Source of the DNA: Acidimicrobiales bacterium
GTDB taxonomy: Bacteria; Actinomycetota; Acidimicrobiia; Acidimicrobiales; Iamiaceae
Reading direction: 5' to 3'
Length of the DNA: 64,000 nt
NCBI GenBank assembly: GCA_025463985.1
Contig: JAODBM010000114.1
Location: forward strand, 45,643-109,642
Made by a program: the position numbers and the translations under genes. Shown in pieces: positions 19,396 through 28,108 of this stretch (position 1 is the first letter of the stretch; every line of letters begins with the position of its first letter). The notes beneath the pieces were generated by a model. It made no database searches. It saw nothing but the letters and a program-made list of their open reading frames with translations, and was not told the origin of the DNA.

Positions 19396-21042
19396 ATGTC
19401 TTCACCATTCGTAAAGCCAGATATTGCTCTGCTTCAAGACCTCATCGCCGAGGTTCAAGCCGGCGATCTGCGGGTGCCCCGGTTTCAGCGTCCATTTGTC
19501 TGGAGCCCTGCGAAGATGCTCGCTCTTTTCGACTCGATCGATAAGGGGTATCCGGTAGGAAGTCTGCTTCTGTGGGAGACACCCGCTCCTATTCAAAGCA
19601 TCGGAATGGTCGGGTGCGTACCGGTGGCGCCGAGTCCTTCGTCGTCCAAGACCTCCTACGTACTGGACGGGCATCAGCGTCTGTCGACTTTGTTCAGCTG
19701 TCTGTCGCCCGAAAGCTCATTGGACTCCGGGACGCGCGAATGGTGGTGGGAGATTTACTGCGACTTGAGCGTGCCAGAGGGGGATCGGACGAATCGGTTC
19801 CGTCATTGGCGTAGCGCCGTTCCGCCGCCAGCGTCGTACATGTCGCTTCGTCACGTGCTCAGGACCATGGACTTCCTTGGGTTCGCCCGCAGGTTAGAAG
19901 CACAGTCGGTGAAGCGCAGCGACGTCGATGCCTTCGTCGCCACAGCGGAGGTCATCGCCCAACGGATCAAGTCATACCGATTTGCGGTAGTTCGCATCGT
20001 CGGGGGAACCCTCTCCGAGGCGGTCGAGATCTTCTCGCGCTTGAACAGCAGCGGGCAGTCGATGACGGCTGACCAGATGGTGTCGGCGCTCACCTTCTCA
20101 ATGGACGGCCCTTCGCTGGCAGATGGGATCGACCAGGTTCTGGAGGACGTGGCCCGCATTGGCTTCGGCCAGTTGCCTCGCCCGCCGGTGTTCCGCGCAG
20201 CGCTCGCTGTCAGTGGGGAGAGGGACATCCAGGACGCACGGTGGGAAACCATCGCCCAGAGGCTCGGGGGACGAATAGGGGAGGTGGTCGAATCCACTTC
20301 AGATGCAGTTGCTCAAGCGGTCGAGTTTCTGCAGACCGAGGTTGGTGTTCCGCTGGCGCGTCTCATTCCCTACGGCCTTCAAACCACCTTGCTCGCCGCC
20401 TATTTTCACCATGCCGCCCCGGAGCAGTCCGATGAAAACTTGAGCGTGCTCCGGACGTGGTTTTGGGCTACCTCGTGGTCGGGTTGGTTCGCAGGCGCAA
20501 ACACCACCCAGGTGAAAGAGGACCTCGAGGCGATGGTGGCTTTCGCGTCCGGCAGCGGAACACCGACAGGTCTGGCGGCTGCACCACAAGGTTTCCCGGA
20601 GAGCTTCGACCTCCGATCTGCTCGAGTCCGCACGCTCCTGATCTGGTTCCTGCGAGATCGGGTGCTACTCGACCCGAGTGGTAACGAGTTCGATGCTCGG
20701 GGGTACATCGCCGCTCTCGACACCGACGCGTTCAGACAGGTGATCCGGGACCCGAGAGCTGCGCGGTCGCATCCCGCTAATCGGGTGGTGCTCCCTACGG
20801 ATCGGGGGGTTTCAGTTCGCGCAGCTCTCATCGCTCTCGCACCCGAGAACGTCGAAGCCGTTTGCGAGTCACACCTGATCCCATTGGAAGCTCTCGACCG
20901 GCTTCGTCAGGGCAACAACGAGGATTTCGTACGGCTGCGTACCGACCGTCTGGCCGCGTCGGAGCGCTCGTTCATGACAGAGGTTGGCGTGGTCGCTGAA
21001 TCGACGTTGTCCACGGCGGAAGACCTGTTCGACTCGGACTGA
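19396..21042 (+). CDS. DUF262 domain protein (GmrS/SspE-like ParB-fold NTPase domain)
   Basis: LIAEVQAGDLRVPRFQRPFVWSPAKMLALFDSIDKGYPVGSLLLWETP...YVLDGHQRLSTLF; C-terminal SHPANRVV...SHLIPLEAL...DFVRLRTDRLAASE. Starts 6 bp after the previous stop. Confidence 0.85.
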   Translation: MSSPFVKPDIALLQDLIAEVQAGDLRVPRFQRPFVWSPAKMLALFDSIDKGYPVGSLLLWETPAPIQSIGMVGCVPVAPSPSSSKTSYVLDGHQRLSTLFSCLSPESSLDSGTREWWWEIYCDLSVPEGDRTNRFRHWRSAVPPPASYMSLRHVLRTMDFLGFARRLEAQSVKRSDVDAFVATAEVIAQRIKSYRFAVVRIVGGTLSEAVEIFSRLNSSGQSMTADQMVSALTFSMDGPSLADGIDQVLEDVARIGFGQLPRPPVFRAALAVSGERDIQDARWETIAQRLGGRIGEVVESTSDAVAQAVEFLQTEVGVPLARLIPYGLQTTLLAAYFHHAAPEQSDENLSVLRTWFWATSWSGWFAGANTTQVKEDLEAMVAFASGSGTPTGLAAAPQGFPESFDLRSARVRTLLIWFLRDRVLLDPSGNEFDARGYIAALDTDAFRQVIRDPRAARSHPANRVVLPTDRGVSVRAALIALAPENVEAVCESHLIPLEALDRLRQGNNEDFVRLRTDRLAASERSFMTEVGVVAESTLSTAEDLFDSD

Positions 21043-21098
21043 TGGCTCACGCTGGTAAGGGCTGACCGTGCCGTCCGACCGGAGAGCCTGGCAGGCTG

Positions 21099-21776
21099 CT
21101 AGGTCGGCGGAACTCGTGATGTCCAGACGTTTCGTACTGTGGCCGGGTACCACTCCCGGCCCCCGTGCGCAGTGGGTACGGACTCGGCGTTCAGGCGACG
21201 GGCGATCGAGGACCAGCCGTTGCCCGCATCGTGCTCGGCAAGGATTCGGTTGGCGGTCTCGTCTGGCAACTGCCGAGGTCGGCCGAGCTTCACGCCCTGT
21301 GCGCGTTTTATCACGAGAGCGTCGCGAGTTCGCTGGCCGATGATGCGTCGCTCCCACTGGGCGGCAGATGCCATGACGCTTGCCATGAACTCGCCAGCGG
21401 GCGTGCTCAGGTCGATCCCAAGATCGAGGGCGACGAGATTCCAGCCGTTTGCCTGTGCATCCGACATGAGGCTGGCGAAGTCGAGCAACGATCGTGAGAG
21501 CCGGTCGAGCTTCGACACCATCAGGGTTCCGGCTCGTCCCGAGCGAACCTCCGCGAGCCCGTCTGCCAGGCCGTCCCGATTGCGAAGAGACTTGCCGGAT
21601 GCGCCTGCGTCAACGTGTACGCCCACGAGCGTCCACCCTCGGCGCTGGCACTCCGCCTCGATGGCTGCGCGCTGGGAATCGAGGCCGAGCCCGCTGTCGG
21701 CTTGCTCGGCCGTGGACACCCGTAGGTAGGCGACGACGGTGTCTGGACCCGCGCTCTGTGGTCGTTTGCGAGGCAT
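21099..21776 (-). CDS. Serine recombinase (resolvase/invertase family)
   Basis: VVAYLRVSTAEQADSGLGLDSQRAAIEAECQRRGW...LMVSKLDRLSRSLLDFA...TPAGEFMASVMASAAQWERRIIGQRTRDAL...GVKLGRPRQLPDE. Confidence 0.92.
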   Translation of the reverse strand: MPRKRPQSAGPDTVVAYLRVSTAEQADSGLGLDSQRAAIEAECQRRGWTLVGVHVDAGASGKSLRNRDGLADGLAEVRSGRAGTLMVSKLDRLSRSLLDFASLMSDAQANGWNLVALDLGIDLSTPAGEFMASVMASAAQWERRIIGQRTRDALVIKRAQGVKLGRPRQLPDETANRILAEHDAGNGWSSIARRLNAESVPTAHGGREWYPATVRNVWTSRVPPT

Positions 21777-21779
21777 GTT

Positions 21780-21807
21780 CTTATAGTAAACCCTCGTTTG
21801 CTATAAG
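21780..21807. promoter_or_regulatory. AT-rich inverted repeat immediately upstream of the serine recombinase
   Basis: CTTATAGTAAAC-CCTC-GTTTGCTATAAG; 12 bp arms with one mismatch, 3 bp from the start codon. Confidence 0.6.
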
Positions 21808-21834
21808 CACGCCGGCAGCGTTGGAAACTGAAAC

Positions 21835-21865
21835 ACTGTGAGTGTGCAAATTCTCGACTCACAGT
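21835..21865. promoter_or_regulatory. Second inverted repeat upstream of the serine recombinase
   Basis: ACTGTGAGT-gtgcaaattctcg-ACTCACAGT; perfect 9 bp arms, 13 nt spacer. Confidence 0.55.
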
Positions 21866-22087
21866 AGGCGGACTGACTCGCTCCTCATTAGTGAGGCGGA
21901 GTTCGTGCCGAGGTGGGACGCACCTTTCGGGCCCCGGGGGGGTCAACGGCGCCTCTTCGCCCTGTTCGTACATATCAGAGACTCGCGAAAGCGCCGGACC
22001 TCCGGCGTACTGATCCGCTTCTCCACCAGCGGCTCCAGGCCGAACCCGTCTGACGACGCCCTGACGTCTTCCGATACCGTCGGGCGC

Positions 22088-22474
22088 ATGTCCTTCCTGC
22101 ATCCACAGGAGCAGCGCGTATGCAAGTCGTGCGGCTGGCAATGGTACGCGGAGAAGTGGCCGAAGGCTCGTCCTTCGACGCTCAGCGCCATCGGATCTGA
22201 TGCCTGGGTACCCGGCAGTGGCGCCGCGAATGCGATCAACCAGGTGGACCGCCTGAGGAAGTACGAGCGGTGGGCCGTATGCCCAAAGTGCGGGAGCAAC
22301 AAGATACGCACCGTGAAACGCGGTCCGTTCGAGCCATCGGCCGCCGCTCCCTCCTCAGACCCACCGGCGAGGGCGCGTACGCCACCGGCGAGCATCCATC
22401 AGTGCCCATGCGGCATGGCGCTGTCGCCAGCGTGGCGGTTCTGTCCAATGTGCGCATCCCCGGTCGAGCCGTGA
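22088..22474 (+). CDS. Zinc-ribbon hypothetical protein
   Basis: MSFLHPQEQRVCKSCGWQWYAEKWPKA...WAVCPKCGSNKIRTVKRG...CPCGMALSPAWRFCPMCASPVEP; several CxxC pairs. Confidence 0.65.
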   Translation: MSFLHPQEQRVCKSCGWQWYAEKWPKARPSTLSAIGSDAWVPGSGAANAINQVDRLRKYERWAVCPKCGSNKIRTVKRGPFEPSAAAPSSDPPARARTPPASIHQCPCGMALSPAWRFCPMCASPVEP

Positions 22475-22674
22475 GTCGTCCACATGGTGGACATTCGGTT
22501 GCCCTAGCCATGTTCTGATCGTGGGCCGTTGCGTGGCCCGGCCCGTCCGGCTATTGCCCTTCGTAGGGCCTGCCGACTCGGCCGTCGTCGGTCTGGGTTC
22601 GTCGCATAACCGCTCTGCCGGTGATAACCGTTTTACGGGTATCACAGCGACGAACCGCGCCGGCGGTCCGGACT

Positions 22675-23130
22675 TCAGGCGCGATCGTCGGCGGGCCAAG
22701 GGGGCGAGGGACCGAGGAGGCGGGCCTTGGCGACCTTGGGCGGCGCGGCCGATTGCGCTGGGGGGGCGATCGCAGCGCGCATGGCGGCAAGGTCGACAGG
22801 GCGAGGAACGTGTCGGGCGGTGGCGGTGCCGTGCTGGTTGCGCCCCCCGCAACCCGGCGTGTCTCGGCAGGTCGACCATGTGTCGCGGGGCTTGCCGCCT
22901 GCCGATTTCGCCGCAGTCATGGTCGCTGCTCCACAACATTCGCAGAATGCGAGGAGATGGCCGGTGCTGCGGCCGAGCAGGTGCGCATCGAGCAGATCAC
23001 GGTGCTCCGTGATGTGCGGGCCCAGGTCGGTGATTGCAGAGCGCGATCCTGTAGCAACGATCCTTTCGCGGGTCTTCGCCAGCGAGACGCCTTTTGCGTC
23101 GAGCGCATCGAGGAGGTCCCGCAAATGCAT
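22675..23130 (-). CDS. Hypothetical protein, possible zinc binding
   Basis: MHLRDLLDALDAKGVSLAKTRERIVATGSRSAITDLGPHITEHRDLLDAHLLG...CECCGA...CRDTPGCGG; stop abuts the region downstream of the primase operon. Confidence 0.55.
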   Translation of the reverse strand: MHLRDLLDALDAKGVSLAKTRERIVATGSRSAITDLGPHITEHRDLLDAHLLGRSTGHLLAFCECCGAATMTAAKSAGGKPRDTWSTCRDTPGCGGRNQHGTATARHVPRPVDLAAMRAAIAPPAQSAAPPKVAKARLLGPSPPWPADDRA

Positions 23131-25503
23131 CTAGAAAACCGCCTCGATCACCTCGTCTGGCTCGCCTTGATTGGCTCGCTCGGATGCGGTCGCTACGGCA
23201 ATAACGGCAGTTTTCGGCTGATCGTCCCCCGGGTGAGGATCCGAATCCTGATGCTCGTTCTCACGCATGGGAGGAGAGGGGCTGAATTGCCGTAACCGCC
23301 GTTCGTCGCCCGGTGGAACGGTTGTTTCCGGCGAGGAGGGCGCTGCATCCGCATCGTTCGGACGGGGGCCTGCCGCTGGGACGGCAGTTACGGCAGTGTC
23401 CGGCGAGGAGATCGTGCCGACGGCGGTGTGGCCAGTCGGGTCCCCCGGACCCGGTGCAGCGGTGACTTCCGCTTTTGGGCCAGATGCGCTGGCAGGCAAG
23501 GAGGCCGTACTGGCTTCCGGTGGCCCCCACTCGTCGTCGGGCCGCAGTGTGATTCCTCGGATCACAACGGTACCGGCGCCGTTCTTTCCCACCCCCAGAC
23601 CCGCCGAGCGGACCACCTCGTAGAACTTGTGCTTACCGAGCAGGTTGCGGCGGTTGTCTGCGCACCACCTCTCGAATGCGCGCCACAGCTCGGTGCGGGG
23701 CACACCGCCGTGTGGGACGGGCTGTGTGGCTTCAGCGAGGAACAGCCGCACACGATCCGAAGCCTGAGCGAACTCGTCAGCGGCGCGACGAGTAGCGGGA
23801 GTCTCGAGGTATGCCCCGCGTGCCGCATGCGCGTGGTAGGCGCCCTGGAGCCGTACGAGGATGCCGGACAGCTCCTTCACCAACTGGTCCTCGATGGTCG
23901 GGTCCTCGTGACTGGCGAAGCTGTTCGGGAAGGGGAAAGGACGTATGCGGTTGAGGTACGCGGTCGTCACCTCGGACGCGGTGGGGATGGAGTTGGCGCT
24001 GAACACGAACAGGCATCGGGCATGGAAGATGAATGGCTGGCCATACTTGCGCTGGGCGCGCACCAGATCGTCACCGGTCAGGGCCTTGAAGGTCGACAGG
24101 TCCTCGAGATGAGCGGCCGAGAGGTCGGCTGCGCTGTTGAGGATGGAACCGGCAAGGTCTGCGGCAGCGAAGGTGTCTCGCGCGAGCTGGCCGAGAGTGA
24201 CCGCGGAGCGGTGAGGCCCTACAAGGTGTTCAAGAATGCGTAGGAACGTCGACTTACCCGACCGACTCGGACCATGGAGGAACAGCGCCCGCCTCTGTTG
24301 GCGGTTCGGCCGCGTCTCCAGCAGTTGAGAAGCTGACTCCAGGAGATCCTCGACGAGGCCATCGCCAACGACGGTGGGGAGCCAGCCGTCGAACGTCGGG
24401 CAGGTGGCGGACGGATCCCACGCCACCGGGAGCTGCACGAGCGAGAGGTGGGCGGGGTCGTGGTCGTGGAGCAGGCCGGTGAGTGGATCGAGCATGCCAT
24501 TGGCGACGTTTACGAGCCCTGGGTGGGGGTCGTCGCTCGCCACCCGACCCTCGGCCCGAAGCCGGCCCTGCGCGTACTCAGTCAGCGTCCGCGCGTGCTG
24601 GGGCCGATAGGCGTCGCCGAGTAGTCCGGTGAGGATTGCGCCCCAGTCGGCGGCATCGGTTCGGTCTGCCCGGTAGACGCCATCGGAGTAGGTGGCGACA
24701 CGGCCGGAGCGGTCGAGGCAGAGGTGATGCTCGGCCCGAATCGCGGCCAGGGCGGCGTCGGCCCGGATGCCGCCGTCGGTATCGAGCAGGGGCGACTTGT
24801 GTCGGATCGCCTTAGGTCGCCGGCCGAGCTTTTCGGCCATGTCGACCAGCCGGGCCAAGACGTTGGCGCGGTCGACCTGCTCGGCATTGGCGAGGTAGTC
24901 GTCAAGGCCGATCTTGGGCCCGGCGGGCAGCGCGACGAACTTGACGGTCTTTGCACCCAGCACCTCGAGGTGGGTGCCAAGGCGAGCGCCCGCATCATGG
25001 ACGTCGGGGTTGGTTGCCACATCGGCGTCGAGGGCGATGACGACGGGCAAGCCGGCGATACCGAGCCGTCCGAGCTCGGGGTTTGCGAGCTTGTCGCGAG
25101 ACCAACCCCAGCAGCCGGCCATGCCGATCACGAGCACGTCCGATGGCGCGTAAGCGATGGCGGCAAGGGTCTGGCGGGTGCCCTCTACAATCAGCACCCA
25201 GCTGGCAGAGCCGATGCGGGCGCGCATGTCGGGAACGATGTTCAGTGGCGCCGGCCCGGCAGGGAAGACGTATTTTCGAAGTCGGCCCTTGGCGTCGGGC
25301 GTCGGGGAGTCGGGGCGGTACTGCGGCACGGGCGGACCGTCGAGCGGGCAGAGCTGGAACACGATTCCCGGTCCATCCCAACGGAATCCAGTAGGGAGCT
25401 CACAGGATGACATCACGCTGTAAGCGCCGGCACTTTCTGCCACGTTCTTTGGGATGGCAGTAGCGGCGAGGAAGTGGGCATGGTCCGAACTGAGACCATG
25501 CAT
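23131..25503 (-). CDS. Phage/plasmid primase-helicase, P4/D5 family
   Basis: VNVANGMLDPLTGLLHDHDPAHLSLVQLPVAWDPSATCPTFDGWL...ALFLHGPSRSGKSTFLRILEHLVG...ADLSAAHLEDLSTFKALTGDDLVRAQRKYGQPFIFHARCLFVFSANSIP; N-terminal TOPRIM-like/DUF3854-like part. Confidence 0.88.
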   Translation of the reverse strand: MHGLSSDHAHFLAATAIPKNVAESAGAYSVMSSCELPTGFRWDGPGIVFQLCPLDGPPVPQYRPDSPTPDAKGRLRKYVFPAGPAPLNIVPDMRARIGSASWVLIVEGTRQTLAAIAYAPSDVLVIGMAGCWGWSRDKLANPELGRLGIAGLPVVIALDADVATNPDVHDAGARLGTHLEVLGAKTVKFVALPAGPKIGLDDYLANAEQVDRANVLARLVDMAEKLGRRPKAIRHKSPLLDTDGGIRADAALAAIRAEHHLCLDRSGRVATYSDGVYRADRTDAADWGAILTGLLGDAYRPQHARTLTEYAQGRLRAEGRVASDDPHPGLVNVANGMLDPLTGLLHDHDPAHLSLVQLPVAWDPSATCPTFDGWLPTVVGDGLVEDLLESASQLLETRPNRQQRRALFLHGPSRSGKSTFLRILEHLVGPHRSAVTLGQLARDTFAAADLAGSILNSAADLSAAHLEDLSTFKALTGDDLVRAQRKYGQPFIFHARCLFVFSANSIPTASEVTTAYLNRIRPFPFPNSFASHEDPTIEDQLVKELSGILVRLQGAYHAHAARGAYLETPATRRAADEFAQASDRVRLFLAEATQPVPHGGVPRTELWRAFERWCADNRRNLLGKHKFYEVVRSAGLGVGKNGAGTVVIRGITLRPDDEWGPPEASTASLPASASGPKAEVTAAPGPGDPTGHTAVGTISSPDTAVTAVPAAGPRPNDADAAPSSPETTVPPGDERRLRQFSPSPPMRENEHQDSDPHPGDDQPKTAVIAVATASERANQGEPDEVIEAVF

Positions 25504-25569
25504 CAGGTCCGCTCCGGAGCGGCGAAAGCCCTGTGCTCGGCCGCCTTGAATCCGTCATTAGCCAGATCT

Positions 25570-25830
25570 CTATTTCGGGTCGACATCGACGCCCTTCCGG
25601 GCTCGTGACTGCGCGCTCTTTAGAGCAAGACGCTTGAAATAGGCTCGCTTGGCGCATTCGGCCCGGCGCCGCCGTTCGTCGGCTGAGAGGACGCAACCGG
25701 GGTCCACCTCGCGTTCGAATCGAGCCATGAAGGCACGCCGGGCGGGGGCAGTAACCTCTCGACTGTCGTACTTGGAGTGCAGGCTGTAAGCGGCGATGCT
25801 CGCCCTGAGGCTTCGCTCGCTCGCAGTCAC
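25570..25830 (-). CDS. Small hypothetical protein
   Basis: 86 aa, overlaps the stop of the HTH gene by 4 bp; MTASERSLRASIAAYSLHSKYDSREVTAPARRAFMARFEREVDPGCVLSADERRRRAECAKRAYFKRLALKSA. Confidence 0.6.
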   Translation of the reverse strand: MTASERSLRASIAAYSLHSKYDSREVTAPARRAFMARFEREVDPGCVLSADERRRRAECAKRAYFKRLALKSAQSRARKGVDVDPK

Positions 25831-26012
25831 GTGTTCGCCTCGTGGGACGGCAGCGTCTGAAGGAATCGCGCGAAATCTTCACTCCGCACGCGCCGGAAAC
25901 GACCTAGATGGACACTTCCGAGTTGACCCGAACGGAGAAGATCCCACACCTTTCGATTAGAGAGACCGAGTCGCTGCGCCACTTCTGGAACTGTAAGCAA
26001 GAGGTCTGACAT
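25827..26012 (-). CDS. Excisionase/AlpA-like helix-turn-helix DNA-binding protein
   Basis: MSDLLLTVPEVAQRLGLSNRKVWDLLRSGQLGSVHLGRFRRVRSEDFARFLQTL; typical excisionase-family HTH. Confidence 0.85.
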   Translation of the reverse strand: MSDLLLTVPEVAQRLGLSNRKVWDLLRSGQLGSVHLGRFRRVRSEDFARFLQTLPSHEANT

Positions 26013-26288
26013 AGTTCCTCACGCGCTGGTCGGACGCACAGGCGCCGCCCTCAAGCGATCACCTTGCCTGGAACCGGCGATGCCGGCACGGACCCCACGA
26101 TTGCCGGGTGCAGCATCATGCGTCCAGCAGGCTTTAGCAGTTCTTTTCGACGCATCGGCGTGCACGACTTTTGTGAGATCGGCCCGTAAAGGAGTGCGAG
26201 ATCTCCAAAAGGTGCAGTCGCGCATGCCCCAGGCTGGAAAAGTGAATGCCTTGCTTTCGTCGTTGTCTTTTCCGCTGGATTTGCGGCC

Positions 26289-27230
26289 CTATAACCGGTC
26301 GCCGGGCGATAGGCGCCGGTGAGCCTCGCGTGCCCGTTGTGCGGCGGCTGACGATGCGTAGCGGGCCAGCATGTCCCGGCTGGTCCACCCGGCGACCTGC
26401 ATCAGGTCGCCCTCGTTGCCGCCCTCGGCGAGCCAGGTGTGGGCCATCGTGTGACGGAACCGGTGCGGGTGTACGTCGGCCACCTTCGCCTCGAGGCCTC
26501 GGCGTCGCATCATCTGGGAGATGCCCGACGGGGTCATGGCCCCTCGGTTGCCGATCCAGAGCGACGGCGAGTCGGCATGGATGTGGTTCGCCCGACGCCG
26601 GATGTAGCGGTCGAGCTCCTTGACGGCCTTCGATCCGATCCTCAGGTGGCCCATGCGCCGTCCCTTGCGGGTCACGGTGATGAGGTTGACGTCGAGATCG
26701 AGGTCGGACAGCTCGGGGGCGTCAGGGTGGTGCCTCAGGCCGGCGATCTCCGACACCCGAGCGCCGGTGTCGATGAACAACCGGAACAGCGCCCTGTCTC
26801 TCAGGTCATCGAACGACTTGCCGGCACAGGTTCCGAGCAGGCGCCGCATCTCGTCCTCGCTGAAGATCGGGACCGGCTGCTCGGGAACCTTGGGTGGGCG
26901 CATCTTCGCCATTGGCGAGGCGACGATCTCTCCCTCGTCGACCAGCCACCGGAAGAGCTGCTGCAACGAGCGAAACCGGTTGGCGGCGGTTGAGGCGGAG
27001 TGCTTGGTCAGCAGCTGCTCGAGGAAGCTCTCGATGTGCTCCCTGGCGATGCCGGTAGGAGAAGTGGGCATCCCGGCGGCGTTGAGGAAGGCGGCCAGCT
27101 GGGTCCCGGCCTCAACGTAGGACTGGATGGTCCTTGGGCTGAGGTTCGCCGCCCGGAGGTGGCGCTGCCAACTGGGGAGCAGTGATTCCACGTCCGGTAA
27201 GGTGCGGGGCGTCGACGTCCTCTCGGCCAT
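26289..27230 (-). CDS. Tyrosine recombinase/integrase
   Basis: [20 protein letters not shown]...[19 protein letters not shown]...[55 protein letters not shown]...HxxR...Y catalytic pattern; 84 bp from tRNA-Arg. Confidence 0.95.
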   Translation of the reverse strand: MAERTSTPRTLPDVESLLPSWQRHLRAANLSPRTIQSYVEAGTQLAAFLNAAGMPTSPTGIAREHIESFLEQLLTKHSASTAANRFRSLQQLFRWLVDEGEIVASPMAKMRPPKVPEQPVPIFSEDEMRRLLGTCAGKSFDDLRDRALFRLFIDTGARVSEIAGLRHHPDAPELSDLDLDVNLITVTRKGRRMGHLRIGSKAVKELDRYIRRRANHIHADSPSLWIGNRGAMTPSGISQMMRRRGLEAKVADVHPHRFRHTMAHTWLAEGGNEGDLMQVAGWTSRDMLARYASSAAAQRAREAHRRLSPGDRL

Positions 27231-27314
27231 ACCAAATCATACGCTGTAGAAGCGGTGTGCTGGGAGGGTCGACATGACCAAGGGAGAGAAAACCCTGGTC
27301 AGAGCAGTGAATCT

Positions 27315-27388
27315 GCGCTCGTAGCTCAATTGGAGAGAGCATCTGACTACGGATCAGAAGGTTGGGGGTTCGAGTCCCTCCGAGCGCG
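27315..27388 (+). tRNA. tRNA-Arg(ACG), reconstituted by the integrated element
   Basis: gcgctcg ta gctc aattggaga gagc a tctga ctacgga tcaga aggtt ggggg ttcgagt ccctc cgagcgc g; full cloverleaf, anticodon ACG. Confidence 0.95.
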
Positions 27389-27624
27389 CTGAGTTCTTCC
27401 GGCGAATGCGCTGGTCATGGAGGTGCGCCATGGCCGCACCACTTTCTGGCAGGCAGTCAAGGATGTGGGGGAAGCACTGACCCGCCTGGGGCACGTGAGA
27501 GCGCGCTGACATGCAGCTCTGCACCCAGAACCTTCTGATGACTGAATCAGACGATTGGACTCGCCAACAGGGACGCTCGCGAGTCGGCTTCGCGTCGCGG
27601 GAACGGCGCGTCGAGCGCGTTCGG

Positions 27625-28080
27625 TCAGGTTGGGTTCGAGTAGACGCGGGTCGGCGTGACGAAGACGGCGGCTCGGCGTTCGTCGCGCATCGTTTGGTCG
27701 TATGCATCCCAGTCGTCGTGGGTTCCGCCTGCTGCGGCGTAGACGTCGCGCAGCATCAGCCGGAGCTGTTCGGCGTCGACGTCGGAGTGGGGATCGTCGG
27801 GTCCGATCAGTTCGGCGGTGCCCTCGACCGTCGTCCATTGCCAGCCGGCTCGGACGACGACGGCGATGGTGTGGTTGGTGCGCAGATGGGCGAGCTTGCG
27901 AGTTCCACCTGCGGACACGAACGCGACCGTGTCCGCACCAGTGCGGGGGTGGGGAAGGACGCCCGCGTTCACGACGACCGAGGCGGGACTGTGATCGGCG
28001 CGGAGCGTGACGACGACGCTCAGCCCGTGGTCGAGGGCGACCAGGTCGGCGAAGGGGGTGAGGTCGGACATGTTCGTCAT
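27625..28080 (-). CDS. PPOX-class F420-dependent oxidoreductase-like protein
   Basis: FADLVALDHGLSVVVTLRADHSPASVVVNAGVLPHPRTGADTVAFVSAGGTRKLAHLRTNHTIAVVVRAGWQWTTVEGTAELIGPDDP; pyridoxamine 5'-phosphate oxidase-like split barrel. Confidence 0.8.
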   Translation of the reverse strand: MTNMSDLTPFADLVALDHGLSVVVTLRADHSPASVVVNAGVLPHPRTGADTVAFVSAGGTRKLAHLRTNHTIAVVVRAGWQWTTVEGTAELIGPDDPHSDVDAEQLRLMLRDVYAAAGGTHDDWDAYDQTMRDERRAAVFVTPTRVYSNPT

Positions 28081-28108
28081 CTCCTCAATAGAGCCCGGCG
28101 CGGCTGCC

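Larger units (their letters stand above)
7320..27356. mobile_element. Integrated ~20 kb satellite-like / integrative element in tRNA-Arg(ACG), defence-rich cargo
   Basis: 44 bp perfect direct repeat (CTGCGCTCGTAGCTCAATTGGAGAGAGCATCTGACTACGGATCA) at 7320-7363 and 27313-27356; tyrosine integrase adjacent to the right copy; excisionase-like HTH, D5-type primase, serine recombinase and defence-like genes inside. Confidence 0.9.

Noticed and set aside
17197-21042. Gabija or SspBCD-SspE
   Set aside because: No UvrD-like helicase (GajB) and no Ssp/Dnd phosphorothioation genes in the window; the DUF262 protein alone is not sufficient.
26019-26225. Small ORF between the excisionase-like gene and integrase
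   Set aside because: Composition and sequence (MRDCTFWRSRTPLRADLTKVV...) give no family match and an opposite-strand ORF covers the same DNA; more likely regulatory intergenic sequence.
7320-27356. Complete prophage or ICE
   Set aside because: No capsid, portal, terminase, tail, lysis, relaxase or type IV secretion genes recognised between the att repeats.
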